In this document: in pieces, positions 42,713-51,941 of the stretch
Layout of the letters: each line of letters opens with the position of its first letter
Numbering within the stretch: position 1 is the stretch's first letter
Source of the DNA: CADEFX01 sp963840425
Lineage (GTDB): Bacteria; Pseudomonadota; Alphaproteobacteria; Rhizobiales; Hyphomicrobiaceae
DNA: 64,000 bases
Reading direction: 5' to 3'
Assembly (NCBI GenBank): GCA_963840425.1
Contig: CAWIYZ010000010.1
Span: forward strand, 62,001-126,000
Translations under genes and position numbers: made by a program
The notes under the pieces: generated by a model
What the model saw: the letters and a program-made list of their open reading frames with translations, nothing else
Databases searched by the model: none
Told to the model about the DNA's origin: nothing

Positions 42713-42901
42713 ATGACAGGCGCCCTGTTCCCCTTGACCACGCTGGCGGTCGCCGCCGTGTTCGTCGTGCTCCTGTTCGGTATCTGGAATATGGCGCGCG
42801 GAACCAGCCCGAACACCAGCCAGAAGCTCATGCGCTGGCGCGTCGGCCTGCAGTTTCTGGCCATCGTTATTCTTATGCTCGCCCTACTGCTGACGCGTTA
42901 A
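42713..42901 (+). CDS. HIG1-domain / twin-transmembrane small protein
   Basis: A 62-residue membrane protein (ATG with GGAGCTG upstream). Two helices (about 5-25 and 44-61) are joined by a short loop, N-M-A-R-G-T-S-P-N-T-S-Q-K-L-M-R-W-R-V, the HIG1-type loop. Mitochondrial HIG1 homologs stabilise respiratory supercomplexes; the bacterial role is inferred to be similar. It is usually next to the cobalamin adenosyltransferase and etfBA genes, as here. The gene is enclosed by inverted composite repeats. Confidence 0.85.
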   Translation: MTGALFPLTTLAVAAVFVVLLFGIWNMARGTSPNTSQKLMRWRVGLQFLAIVILMLALLLTR

Positions 42902-42910
42902 TGGCGGACG

Positions 42911-42960
42911 CTGGAGTGTAATCGGCTCACATGGAAGCAATACCGCTTCCATGTGGGACT
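42911..42960. repeat. Intergenic hairpin related to 29796 (R3)
   Basis: CACATGGAAGC at about 42928 pairs with the nearby GCTTCCATGTG, within AGTGTAATCGGCTCACATGG...GGGACTCGCC. It directly follows the HIG1-domain stop and may act as a terminator hairpin, without a T-run. Confidence 0.45.
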
Positions 42961-43005
42961 CGCCGTAGGCTTGACCGAAGCACGCGCTGGTCTACGCTTG
43001 CGGGC

Positions 43006-43169
43006 CTAGTGTCCCGATCGCGAAGTTCGTCGGATCTCGCAGCAACCGCTGAACGAACTTCGCGATCGAAAGGACACTAGCAAGCTTACGATGCTAGTGT
43101 GATTCAGATCGAGAAATTCGCTAGGAGACTTGCCGCGAGCTCGGGCGAATTTCTCGATCATCACACTAG
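43006..43169. repeat. Composite palindromic CTAGTGT element, copy 3
   Basis: The best-preserved copy. Unit A 43006-43080 (CTAGTGTCCCGATCGCGAAG ... CGAACTTCGCGATCGAAAGG then ACACTAG), 13-base spacer CAAGCTTACGATG, unit B 43094-43169 (CTAGTGTGATTCAGATCGAG ... CTCGATCATCACACTAG). Both units begin CTAGTGT and end ACACTAG. It lies in the 318-base gap between the HIG1 gene and the cobalamin adenosyltransferase gene. Confidence 0.9.
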
Positions 43170-43219
43170 TCCATGTTCGCGGCTCGGCGCGGACGGCATA
43201 ACAAGCGGCGTGTGGGCGC

Positions 43220-43798
43220 ATGGTTGTCCTGAACAAGATCTACACGCGCCGCGGCGACGACGGCACCACCGCGCTCGGCACCAACGAGCGCGTTCCCAAA
43301 TACGCCCTGCGCGTGGCGGCCTACGGCACGGTCGACGAAACTAATGCAGCTATCGGCATGGCGCGCATCCACCTGGGCGGCGTTCACCCCGCCGTTGATG
43401 CCAAACTGGCCCGTATCCAGAACGACCTGTTCGATCTCGGCTCCGACCTGTGCGTGCCTGATCGCGGCGCCAAGCCCGACTACCAGCCGCCCGTCACCGA
43501 TGCACAGGTAAAGCGGCTCGAGGACGAGATCGACGAGCTCAACGCCGCGCTGCAGCCATTGCGCTCCTTCGTGCTGCCGGGCGGGACGCCTGGCGCCGCC
43601 GCGCTCCACGTCGCACGTACCGTTTGCCGGCGCGCCGAGCGCCTTATCGTAGAGCTCGCCGCCGACGCGAGCGAGCCGGTGAATCCGGCGGCCATCAAGT
43701 ACATCAACCGCCTTTCGGACTTCCTTTTTGTCGCCAGTCGCACCGTCAACGACCAGGGCCGGAGTGACGTGCTATGGGTGCCCGGTCAGAATCGCTAG
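43220..43798 (+). CDS. Cob(I)yrinic acid a,c-diamide / cob(I)alamin adenosyltransferase (PduO type)
   Basis: A 192-residue ATP:cob(I)alamin adenosyltransferase. The N-terminal ATP-binding motif I-Y-T-R-R-G-D-D-G-T-T-A-L-G is at about 7-20, V-D-E-T-N-A-A-I-G at 39-47, and the helical core has F-V-L-P-G-G-T-P-G-A-A-A-L-H-V-A-R-T-V-C-R-R-A-E-R. D-F-L-F-V-A-S-R near the end is typical. It makes adenosylcobalamin for B12 enzymes; its place before etfBA is standard in Hyphomicrobiales. Confidence 0.93.
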   Translation: MVVLNKIYTRRGDDGTTALGTNERVPKYALRVAAYGTVDETNAAIGMARIHLGGVHPAVDAKLARIQNDLFDLGSDLCVPDRGAKPDYQPPVTDAQVKRLEDEIDELNAALQPLRSFVLPGGTPGAAALHVARTVCRRAERLIVELAADASEPVNPAAIKYINRLSDFLFVASRTVNDQGRSDVLWVPGQNR

Positions 43799-43833
43799 AG
43801 GTTCGAGCCGCACTTTGGAGCTGAACCTCTAGC
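43794..43833. repeat. Inverted repeat overlapping the adenosyltransferase stop
   Basis: GCTAGAGGTTC (43794-43804) and GAACCTCTAGC (43823-43833) form an 11-bp stem with an 18-base loop. The stop codon lies in the left arm. It probably marks the transcript end or an mRNA-stabilising hairpin before the rhomboid gene. Confidence 0.5.
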
Positions 43834-43871
43834 CTCGCCCATTCCGTCTCGGCTGCAAGGATGCCAAGCCC

Positions 43872-44594
43872 GTGTTCGTTCCCATCCACGACGACAATCC
43901 ATTGCGATCGATCGGCTTCCCGATCGTTACCGTTGCCCTCATCGTCTTCAACATCGTGGTGTATCTCCTCGAGTTGACCCCGCAGGGACGGGTCGCGGCA
44001 GCCAGCTTTGCCATCGTGCCGTCAGAGCTGTTTCACGTCGGCATCTTCGGCGGCCCCGCCAACGGCATGCGCGACGCGCTGCCTATTCCGGAAAGCTATA
44101 CGCTCATCACCTACATGTTTCTGCACGGCGATCCCTTTCACCTTGCCGGCAATATGCTGTTCCTGTGGGTGTTCGGGGACAACATCGAGGATGCCATGGG
44201 GCATCTCAAATTTCTGGTCTTCTATCTGCTGTGCGGCATCTGCGGCGGGCTCACCCATGCGGCCCTGATGCACGCCTGGAACCCGGGCGCCGCGCATGTG
44301 CCCCTCATTGGCGCAAGCGGCGCCGTGGCCGGCGTCATCGCCGCTTACTTGATGCTGCATCCGCACGTGCGGGTCTGGGTCCTGGCCTTCCGGATCATTC
44401 CTTTGCGCATTACCGCCATGTTTGCGCTCGGGGTTTGGGTGCTCAGCCAGTTCATCATGGTCCTCATCCCCAATGTCGGCCCGGTGGCTTGGTGGGCGCA
44501 TGTCGGCGGCATCATCGCCGGCGCCTTGCTCATACCTTTAATGAGGCGGCCAGGAGTGACCTTGTTCGACCGCAGGCCTCAGTCCGTGGCCTGA
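43872..44594 (+). CDS. Rhomboid family intramembrane serine protease
   Basis: A 240-residue, six-helix membrane protein with a GTG start. The catalytic serine is in G-A-S-G-A-V-A-G near residue 155, the histidine in W-W-A-H-V-G-G near 212, and the helix-2 H-x-x-x-N is H-L-A-G-N-M-L-F-L-W-V-F-G-D-N. Length and motifs fit active rhomboids. Substrates unknown. It lies between cobalamin adenosyltransferase and etfB on the same strand. Confidence 0.93.
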   Translation: MFVPIHDDNPLRSIGFPIVTVALIVFNIVVYLLELTPQGRVAAASFAIVPSELFHVGIFGGPANGMRDALPIPESYTLITYMFLHGDPFHLAGNMLFLWVFGDNIEDAMGHLKFLVFYLLCGICGGLTHAALMHAWNPGAAHVPLIGASGAVAGVIAAYLMLHPHVRVWVLAFRIIPLRITAMFALGVWVLSQFIMVLIPNVGPVAWWAHVGGIIAGALLIPLMRRPGVTLFDRRPQSVA

Positions 44595-44621
44595 ACGGAT
44601 AAACGCCCGTATTGTGACCAA

Positions 44622-44650
44622 TTGACACAAATTCGCGGGACGCCTACGGT
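44622..44650 (+). promoter_or_regulatory. Possible sigma-70-type promoter before etfB
   Basis: TTGACA (44622-44627), 17-base spacer, then TACGGT (44645-44650), which is a weak -10. It lies 167 bases upstream of the etfB start in a 222-base gap that holds no gene. The -35 is exact, the -10 poor. Confidence 0.3.
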
Positions 44651-44816
44651 CCACTTCGCACTTGCGAAAAACCCACCGCTGCCTGATGCCGGGGCAAATT
44701 GCCTCAATGTGCAGCGGAGGATCGCACCGCACAATGCCATGGGACGCGAATGCCGTCGCCGCCCGGCGATGGCCGAAAGTTACAAAAAACTGATCACGCT
44801 CGGGAGCTGCTGCGCA

Positions 44817-45569
44817 ATGAAGGTCCTCGTGCCCGTCAAACGGGTGGTCGACTACAACGTCAAGATTTCGCGTCAAGGGTGATGGATCAGGGGTCGAGCT
44901 CACCAACGTCAAGATGTCGATGAACCCCTTCGACGAGATCGGCGTTGAGGAGGCGATCCGCCTCAAAGAGAAGGGCTCCGTCACGGAGATCGTGGCCGTG
45001 TCGATCGGCTCGCCCAAGGCGCAGGAAACCATCCGCACCGCCCTTGCTATGGGCGCCGACCGCGGCATTCTCGTCGACACCGGTGAGGAGACTGTCGAGC
45101 CGCTGGCCGTCGCCAAGCTGCTCAAGAGCATCATCGAGGCTGAGAAGCCCGGCTTTGTCATTCTCGGCAAACAGGCCATCGACGACGACTGCAATCAGAC
45201 CGGCCAGATGCTCGCCGCACTGCTCGGCTGGTCGCAGGGCACATTCGCCTCCAAGGTCGTCATCGACGGCGACAGCGCGCTCGTCACGCGCGAGGTCGAC
45301 GGCGGGCTCGAGACCATCAAAGTGAAATTGCCGGCCATCATCACCACCGATCTCCGTCTCAACGAGCCGCGTTACGCCTCGCTCCCCAACATTATGAAAG
45401 CCAAGAAGAAGCCGCTCGATGTCAAGAAGCCCGCCGACTTCGGCGTCGATGTCGGCCCGCGCCTCAAAGTCATCAAGACCACCGAGCCCCCCGGGCGCAA
45501 AGCCGGCGTCAAGGTCGCCAATGCTGCCGAGCTGGTGGCCAAGCTCAAGAATGAGGTGGGAGTTATCTG

Positions 45570-45570
<1 letters not shown>
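44817..45570 (+). pseudogene. etfB: Electron transfer flavoprotein beta subunit, with one frameshift
   Basis: The start M-K-V-L-V-P-V-K-R-V-V-D-Y-N-V-K-I at 44817 is the family N-terminus. The frame breaks at about 44865-44870 (ATTTCGCG); removing one base gives R-V-K-G-D-G-S-G-V-E-L-T-N-V-K-M-S-M-N-P-F-D-E-I and a normal 250-residue protein. Later markers: G-S-P-K-A-Q-E-T-I-R-T-A-L-A-M-G-A-D, G-K-Q-A-I-D-D-D-C-N-Q-T-G-Q-M and P-R-Y-A-S-L-P-N-I-M-K-A-K-K-K-P. Its stop overlaps the etfA start. EtfB carries AMP and, with EtfA, passes electrons from acyl-CoA dehydrogenases to the quinone pool. Confidence 0.92.
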
Positions 45571-46514
<944 letters not shown>

Positions 46515-46539
46515 TCACTCTCGCAGAGGAGCAGCCGTC

Positions 46540-47463
46540 ATGGATGTGGCGGTGAAGTCAAAGAAATCCGATCCGTCGGGATCCCCGACACGCGTCCGCA
46601 AGGTCGGCATCGTCGGCGCGGGCCAGATGGGCAACGGCATCGCCCACGTCGTTGCCCTCGCCGGCTATGACGTCAGTCTCAACGACCTCAAGAAGGAGGC
46701 GGTGGAGAAGGCATTGGGCGTCATGCAGAAGAACATGACGCGTCAGGTCACCCGCGGCCTCATCAAGGAGGCCGACATGCAGGCAGCCTTGAAGCGCATC
46801 AGCTATGCGCCCTCGTTCGAGGATCTGCACGACTGCGACCTCGTCATCGAGGCGGCGACCGAGGAGGAAGCCGTCAAGCGCAAGATCTTCATCGACCTCT
46901 GCACGAAGCTCAAGAAAGGCGCCATGCTGGCGTCGAACACCTCCTCGATCTCCATCACCCGGCTCGCCTCCACCACGGACCGGCCCGAGCGCTTCATCGG
47001 CATGCACTTCATGAACCCGGTGCCGTTGATGCAGCTCGTCGAGTTGATCCGCGGCATCGCCACCGAGGATGATACATTCGGCAGCGCCCGCGAGTTCGTG
47101 GAGAGCCTCGGCAAGACCATCGCGGTCTCTGAGGATTTTCCAGCCTTCATCGTCAACCGCATTCTGCTGCCGATGATCAACGAGGCCGTCTACACGCTGT
47201 ATGAAGGCGTCGGCACCGTGGAGGCCATCGACAAGGCCATGAAGCTCGGCGCCAACCATCCCATGGGGCCGCTCGAGCTTGCCGACTTCATCGGTCTCGA
47301 CACCTGCCTGTCGGTCATGCAGGTGCTCTACGAGGGTTTGGCCGATTCCAAGTATCGCCCGTGCCCCCTGCTGGTGAAGTACGTCGAGGCGGGCTGGCTC
47401 GGAAAGAAGACGCAGCGCGGCTTCTACGACTACCGCGGCGAGAAACCGGTCCCGACCCGCTGA
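46540..47463 (+). CDS. 3-hydroxybutyryl-CoA dehydrogenase
   Basis: A 307-residue NAD(P)-dependent enzyme for acetoacetyl-CoA/3-hydroxybutyryl-CoA interconversion. The start ATG at 46540 has AGAGGAG upstream. NAD loop G-A-G-Q-M-G-N-G-I-A-H-V begins near residue 26; S-N-T-S-S-I-S-I-T and G-M-H-F-M-N-P-V-P-L-M carry the catalytic region, and F-I-V-N-R-I-L-L-P-M-I-N-E-A-V is the C-terminal signature. It begins 25 bases after etfA, so the three genes form one operon. Confidence 0.93.
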   Translation: MDVAVKSKKSDPSGSPTRVRKVGIVGAGQMGNGIAHVVALAGYDVSLNDLKKEAVEKALGVMQKNMTRQVTRGLIKEADMQAALKRISYAPSFEDLHDCDLVIEAATEEEAVKRKIFIDLCTKLKKGAMLASNTSSISITRLASTTDRPERFIGMHFMNPVPLMQLVELIRGIATEDDTFGSAREFVESLGKTIAVSEDFPAFIVNRILLPMINEAVYTLYEGVGTVEAIDKAMKLGANHPMGPLELADFIGLDTCLSVMQVLYEGLADSKYRPCPLLVKYVEAGWLGKKTQRGFYDYRGEKPVPTR

Positions 47464-47530
47464 TCGAACGCGACTGCGCTTCCGCTCCGCCTTGACTTAC
47501 TTGCTCGCGCGAAAACCCCAGCCTTGCGTT

Positions 47531-47563
47531 CCCGGAAACCGCGCACCAGCGCGGTTATCCGGG
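47531..47563. terminator. Bidirectional hairpin between converging genes (R1 hairpin half)
   Basis: CCCGGAAACCGCGC (47531-47544) and GCGCGGTTATCCGGG (47549-47563) pair almost fully. This is the terminal hairpin of repeat R1 in reverse orientation, used here between the 3-hydroxybutyryl-CoA dehydrogenase gene and the converging SRPBCC gene. No T-run. Confidence 0.5.
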
Positions 47564-47591
47564 ATCTTCCTCAAAGGAAGGCGCTCGAGCT

Positions 47592-48047
47592 CTAGCCCGC
47601 CGCCTCCCTGGCCACGAAGGCCTCCAGCTTGTCCATCGTGCCCGTCCAACCGCGCTCGTGTCCGTCGCGCGCCTTCTGGTCGAAGAACTGCTCGTGATGC
47701 AGCGTGAGCAGGGTGCCGTCCGCGTCGGCCTTCAACGACACCGTGACCAGCGACTCCCGCTCTGGCGTCGAATGCCAAGCCCAGCTGAATACGAGCTTCG
47801 CGTCCGGAACCACCTCCTGATAGACACCGCCGACCTCGTGATATTCGCCGTCCTCGGTGCGAAAGCTGACGCGGAATTTGCCGCCGACTCGCACGTCCAG
47901 CTCCGCGCGAACGGATCCGACTATGGTCTCGCCGGGGCCGAACCAGTGCACGAGTTTCGCCGGGTCCGTCCACGCGCTGAAAACCAAGCGTGGCGGCGCC
48001 TTGAGCTTGCGCTTGATGGTGAGGCTGGGCTTTTGCGCTGAGGCCAT
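47592..48047 (-). CDS. SRPBCC / AHSA1 family protein
   Basis: About 151 residues from the ATG at 48047 (GGAGAG upstream). START-like hydrophobic-cavity fold of the Aha1 C-terminal type: a first strand L-T-I-K-R-K-L-K-A-P-P-R-L-V-F-S-A-W-T-D-P, then W-F-G-P, D-V-R-V-G-G-K-F-R-V-S-F, V-P-D-A-K-L-V-F-S-W-A-W and a C-terminal helix G-W-T-G-T-M-D-K-L-E-A-F-V. Ligand unknown; often linked to ArsR-type regulators, none seen here. Confidence 0.88.
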   Translation of the reverse strand: MASAQKPSLTIKRKLKAPPRLVFSAWTDPAKLVHWFGPGETIVGSVRAELDVRVGGKFRVSFRTEDGEYHEVGGVYQEVVPDAKLVFSWAWHSTPERESLVTVSLKADADGTLLTLHHEQFFDQKARDGHERGWTGTMDKLEAFVAREAAG

Positions 48048-48249
48048 CGCTCGCTCTCCATGAAACTCGGCCGAGTGCATCGAGGCACTCGGTCTGCACG
48101 CCCCGAGCGGCGCAGCCATGCCATGCCGGTTTTGATCGCGCAACAGCCCGCTGGGCGCTTGTAAAGGGCATTTGTTCCGCCACAGCCACTATCCCGGCAA
48201 TACGCATATACTGCGCAAGACAGATCAAAATGATCAGGAAGGAAACACC

Positions 48250-49026
48250 ATGGACCTCGGCATCAAGAATCTGCGCGTACTGATCACCGCCGGCGCCGGC
48301 GGCATCGGCCTTAAAGTCGCCGAGGCGTTCGAGCGCGAGGGCGCAAGGATCCATGTCTGCGATGTCGACAAGGAAGCGCTGTCCGCGCTGAAGAAATCGT
48401 ATCCCAAGATCACCTCGAGTTTTTGCGACGTCTCCGATCGCGCACAGGTTGCCGCCCTCTTCAAGGATGCGCTGGCGGCCCTCGGCGGCCTCGATTGCCT
48501 CATCAACAACGCCGGCATCGCCGGACCGACCGGCCCTGTGCACGAGATCAATCCGGAGGATTGGGACCGCTGCCTGAAGGTCTGCGTCACCGGCCAGTTC
48601 AACTGCACCAGGCTCGCAGTCGAGCACCTGAAGCAATCCAAGAACCCTTCCATCATCAATCTCTCGTCCGCGGCCGGAAAGTTCGGCTTCCCCAACCGCA
48701 GCCCTTACGCCGCCGCCAAGTGGGGCGTGGTCGGTTTCACCAAGACACTGGCCATGGAGCTTGGTCAGTACGGCATCCGCGCCAACGCCATCCTCCCCGG
48801 CACGGTCGAGGGCGACCGCATCCGCCGCGTGTTCGAGGCAAAGGCACAGATCGCCGGCAAGGCGATGCTGGAGATCAAATCCGCCGCCATGGCCAATGCC
48901 TCAATCAAGGAGATGATCCAGCCTGATCAGCTCGCCGACATGATGCTGCTGCTGGCCTCGCCACGCGGCCGCACCATTTCGGGCCAGGCGCTGAGCATCG
49001 ATTCCGACCTTCAGGCCCTGGTGTAA
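48250..49026 (+). CDS. SDR family oxidoreductase (canonical)
   Basis: A 258-residue classical SDR with a full catalytic set. The start ATG at 48250 follows AGGAA. The cofactor loop T-A-G-A-G-G-I-G begins near 14, N-N-A-G near 89, catalytic serine in I-N-L-S-S-A-A-G and Y-A-A-A-K near 156-160. It is the only one of the four SDRs in this window with both Tyr and Lys in place. Substrate unknown; it resembles 3-oxoacyl or sugar dehydrogenases. Confidence 0.9.
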   Translation: MDLGIKNLRVLITAGAGGIGLKVAEAFEREGARIHVCDVDKEALSALKKSYPKITSSFCDVSDRAQVAALFKDALAALGGLDCLINNAGIAGPTGPVHEINPEDWDRCLKVCVTGQFNCTRLAVEHLKQSKNPSIINLSSAAGKFGFPNRSPYAAAKWGVVGFTKTLAMELGQYGIRANAILPGTVEGDRIRRVFEAKAQIAGKAMLEIKSAAMANASIKEMIQPDQLADMMLLLASPRGRTISGQALSIDSDLQALV

Positions 49027-49173
49027 GAACCTCTAAAGGTTCACACCTTCGTGACATGAGATCGGCCTGTTCCCCACGGAACAGCCGCAGCCTCTCCCTG
49101 CGCCGATAACCCGCGCATTCGCAGCGGCCGCTGTCGCCGCTCACGTGGAAAACATCGGCAAATGGAGAGGACA

Positions 49174-49422
49174 ATGAGCACCACTAACGCTATCGCCGTT
49201 CGCGGCAGCTACGCGCAGCGCATGCTGGCAACGGCTCACGGCCTGCTCGAGGCGAGCCTTATTGCCTGGCGCACACGGCGCGAGCACCGGAACGCCATCG
49301 CACAACTTCGGACCATGTCGGATGCCGAGCTGAGAGACGTCGGCATCGAGCGCGAAAGCATCGAGCCCGCCGTCATGTACGGCCGCCACTATGACATTCG
49401 GCGGCCAATCGACGTCATCTGA
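49174..49422 (+). CDS. DUF1127 family small protein
   Basis: An 82-residue protein. The ATG at 49174 is preferred because GGAGAGGA lies just upstream; an ATG at 49162 precedes that site. The C-terminal DUF1127 helix pair is clear: W-R-T-R-R-E-H-R-N-A-I-A-Q-L-R-T-M-S-D-A-E-L-R-D-V-G-I-E-R. In other alphaproteobacteria DUF1127 proteins affect RNA turnover and phosphate or stress responses; the specific role here is unknown. A short inverted repeat (GAACCT/AGGTTC, 49027-49042) lies upstream after the SDR gene. Confidence 0.85.
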   Translation: MSTTNAIAVRGSYAQRMLATAHGLLEASLIAWRTRREHRNAIAQLRTMSDAELRDVGIERESIEPAVMYGRHYDIRRPIDVI

Positions 49423-49447
49423 AGCGCCTCGAGCCGAGGGAATTCCA

Positions 49448-50275
49448 ATGACGGGCGTGACATCCGGGCCTATGCGGCAACCGGACCGCGGACTGGTGAT
49501 TGCGTTGCATTGCTCGGGCGCTGGTGCGGCTCAGTGGCGACAGCTCGGTGCGGCGCTTGCATCGGGCTTCACGCTGCGTGCGCCGGAGCACTACGGCACA
49601 CCCAGCACCGGGCCGTGGACCGGCGAGCATGCGTTCAATCTCGCCGACGAGGCAGCCCGCACGATTGCGCTGATCGACGATAGCAAGGAGGAGACCATCC
49701 ATCTGGTCGGACACTCCTACGGCGGCGGCGTGGCCCTCCGCGTCGCCATGGAACGCCCCGATCGTGTCGCCAGCCTATCTCTCTACGAACCGTCGGCTTT
49801 TCATCTGCTCGCCAACTTGGGCGTGGACGGCGAGGCCGCTCGCGCCGAGATCGTCGGCGTCATGCGCGCCTGTGCAGAGGGCGTCGTCACGGGCGACTTG
49901 CGCAGAGCCGCAGCGCATTTCGTGAACTATTGGAATGGGCCCGGTGCCTGGAACGAGTTGAAAGACGACGTCCGGGCCGGCCTCATACGCTGGCTCCCCA
50001 AGGCGGTTCTCGATTTTCGCGCATTGCTTTCGGAGCCCACCCCGCTCTTCGCATACCGGAGTTTCAGTTTTCCCGTACTCGTTATGCGCGGAGAGCACGC
50101 ACCGAACCCGACGCGGCTCATCGCCGACGCACTATGGTCCGTTCTCACGCGTGTTCGTGCAGTGACCTTCGCCGGAGCTGGTCATATGGGCCCGCTGACG
50201 CACGCGTCTGCAGTCAATGCCGCAATCATTGACCACATCGTCTCGGCTACGGCACGCTGCAAACAAGCGGCCTGA
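49448..50275 (+). CDS. Alpha/beta hydrolase
   Basis: A 275-residue alpha/beta-fold hydrolase from the ATG at 49448 (GAGGGAA upstream). The nucleophile elbow is G-H-S-Y-G-G near residue 96, the oxyanion region L-H-C-S-G-A-G near 22, and the catalytic histidine lies in F-A-G-A-G-H-M-G-P near 246. It begins 25 bases after the DUF1127 gene. Substrate unknown. Confidence 0.88.
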   Translation: MTGVTSGPMRQPDRGLVIALHCSGAGAAQWRQLGAALASGFTLRAPEHYGTPSTGPWTGEHAFNLADEAARTIALIDDSKEETIHLVGHSYGGGVALRVAMERPDRVASLSLYEPSAFHLLANLGVDGEAARAEIVGVMRACAEGVVTGDLRRAAAHFVNYWNGPGAWNELKDDVRAGLIRWLPKAVLDFRALLSEPTPLFAYRSFSFPVLVMRGEHAPNPTRLIADALWSVLTRVRAVTFAGAGHMGPLTHASAVNAAIIDHIVSATARCKQAA

Positions 50276-50292
50276 TCCGACTGCGGTGGCCC

Positions 50293-51828
50293 TTACATCG
50301 TCGCGCCGATCTGCCAGGGCACGTACTCGGCATCACCGTAGCCCAGCAGCTCGGACTTCGACCGCTCGCCGGACGCCACGCGCAGCACCGTCTCGAAGAT
50401 CTCCTGCCCTTTGGCCTCGATCGTCACGCCGTCCAGCACGTCGCCACAGTTGATATCCATGTCGTCGATCATGCGCCGATAGACATCCGAGTTGGTGGCG
50501 AGCTTGATCGACGGCGTCGGCTTGCAGCCGTAGGCCGACCCACGCCCCGTGGTGAAGCACAGGACGTTGCAGCCACCGGCCACCTGCCCCGTCGCGCCGA
50601 CCGGATCGAAGCCCGGCGTATCCATGTAGACGAAGCCCTTGGCCGTGATCGGCTCGGCGTAGTGGTACACCGCGTTGAGCGTGGTCGAGCCACCCTTGGC
50701 CGCCGCCCCCAGCGACTTCTCTAGGATGGTCGTCAGCCCGCCCGCTTTGTTCCCCGGCGAAGGATTGTTGTCCATGCTCATCTTGTTGCGCGCGGTGTAG
50801 TCCTCCCACCACTTGATGATGCCGACCAGCTTCTCGCCCACTTCGCGCGTCGCCGCCCGCCGCGTCAGCAAATGCTCGGCGCCATAGATCTCCGGCGTCT
50901 CGGCCAACACCGCAGTACCGCCGTGCTTTACCAAAATATCTGCCGCCACGCCGAGCGCCACGTTGGCTGTGATGCCCGAGTAGCCGTCCGAGCCGCCGCA
51001 CTGCAGCGCCAACATCAGCTCGGAAGCCGAAATCGTCTCACGCTGCGCCTTGGCCGCGATCGGCAGCATGGTACGGACCGCATCCACGCCGGCGGCAATC
51101 GTCTTCTTGGTGCCACCCGTGTCCTGGATGGTCATCGTGCGGAACGTGTCGCTCTCGACCAGCCCATACGCGTCCTTCATGCGTGCGATCTGGAATCCCT
51201 CGCAGCCGAGGCCGACCACCAGCACACCGGCCATGTTCGGATTGACCGCGTAGCCCCAGGTCGTGCGCTTCAGCACCTCGAAGGACTCCCCATCAACGTC
51301 GATGCCGCAGCCGGTCGAGTGCACCAGCGGGATGATGCCGTCCACACTCGGATAGTCTTTCAACAGCCCCGAGCGCGTCACCTCCTCGGCGATGAAGCGC
51401 GCCACGGTGGCCGAGCAGTTCACGCTCGTCACCACGCCGATGTAGTTGCGCGTTCCGGCCTTGCCGTTGGCGCGCCGAAAGCCCTGGAATGTTGCCTGCA
51501 GCTCGACCGGCAGAAGGTTCTCGCGCTTGGCGTCCTGCGCAAAGGCGTAGTCACGCTCGAATGTCGCAAAGCCGCAGTTCTGTGTGTGCACATGTGTGCC
51601 GGGCGCGATGTCCTCGGTGGCAAAGCCGATGATCTGCCCGAACTTGAGTAGCGGCTCGCCCTTGGCGACCGGCCGGATCGCCATCTTGTGTCCGCGCGGA
51701 ATGCGTCCGGTCGCCGCCACATCCTGCGCCTTCACACCGGGCGACACGGGATCCACCGCCACGATCACGTTGTCCTTGGGGTTCAGCTTCAGGGTGCGCG
51801 GCTGGGCTTGAGCCTGGCTTGGCGACAT
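50293..51828 (-). CDS. UxaA family hydrolase (altronate / galactarate dehydratase type)
   Basis: A 511-residue sugar-acid dehydratase-like protein. The N-terminal SAF domain (about 10-85) ends near G-T-H-V-H-T-Q-N. The UxaA/GarD body has G-T-R-N-Y-I-G-V-V-T-S-V-N-C-S, H-S-T-G-C-G, L-G-C-E-G and L-A-L-Q-C-G-G-S-D-G-Y-S-G, with iron-ligand cysteines and histidines. D-N-N-P-S-P-G-N-K-A-G-G-L-T-T is strongly family-like. The substrate could be altronate, galactarate or a related acid; a uronate dehydrogenase gene nearby supports sugar-acid use. Confidence 0.9.
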   Translation of the reverse strand: MSPSQAQAQPRTLKLNPKDNVIVAVDPVSPGVKAQDVAATGRIPRGHKMAIRPVAKGEPLLKFGQIIGFATEDIAPGTHVHTQNCGFATFERDYAFAQDAKRENLLPVELQATFQGFRRANGKAGTRNYIGVVTSVNCSATVARFIAEEVTRSGLLKDYPSVDGIIPLVHSTGCGIDVDGESFEVLKRTTWGYAVNPNMAGVLVVGLGCEGFQIARMKDAYGLVESDTFRTMTIQDTGGTKKTIAAGVDAVRTMLPIAAKAQRETISASELMLALQCGGSDGYSGITANVALGVAADILVKHGGTAVLAETPEIYGAEHLLTRRAATREVGEKLVGIIKWWEDYTARNKMSMDNNPSPGNKAGGLTTILEKSLGAAAKGGSTTLNAVYHYAEPITAKGFVYMDTPGFDPVGATGQVAGGCNVLCFTTGRGSAYGCKPTPSIKLATNSDVYRRMIDDMDINCGDVLDGVTIEAKGQEIFETVLRVASGERSKSELLGYGDAEYVPWQIGATM

Positions 51829-51941
51829 GGGAGTTCACCGGTATCGTTGCTGATGAAGAGCGACCACACGGGTCGCATCAGGACCATACCGAATGCTCGA
51901 GGCCCCTGCTACGGGTCAGCATCGGCCAGGGAGGACAGCAC

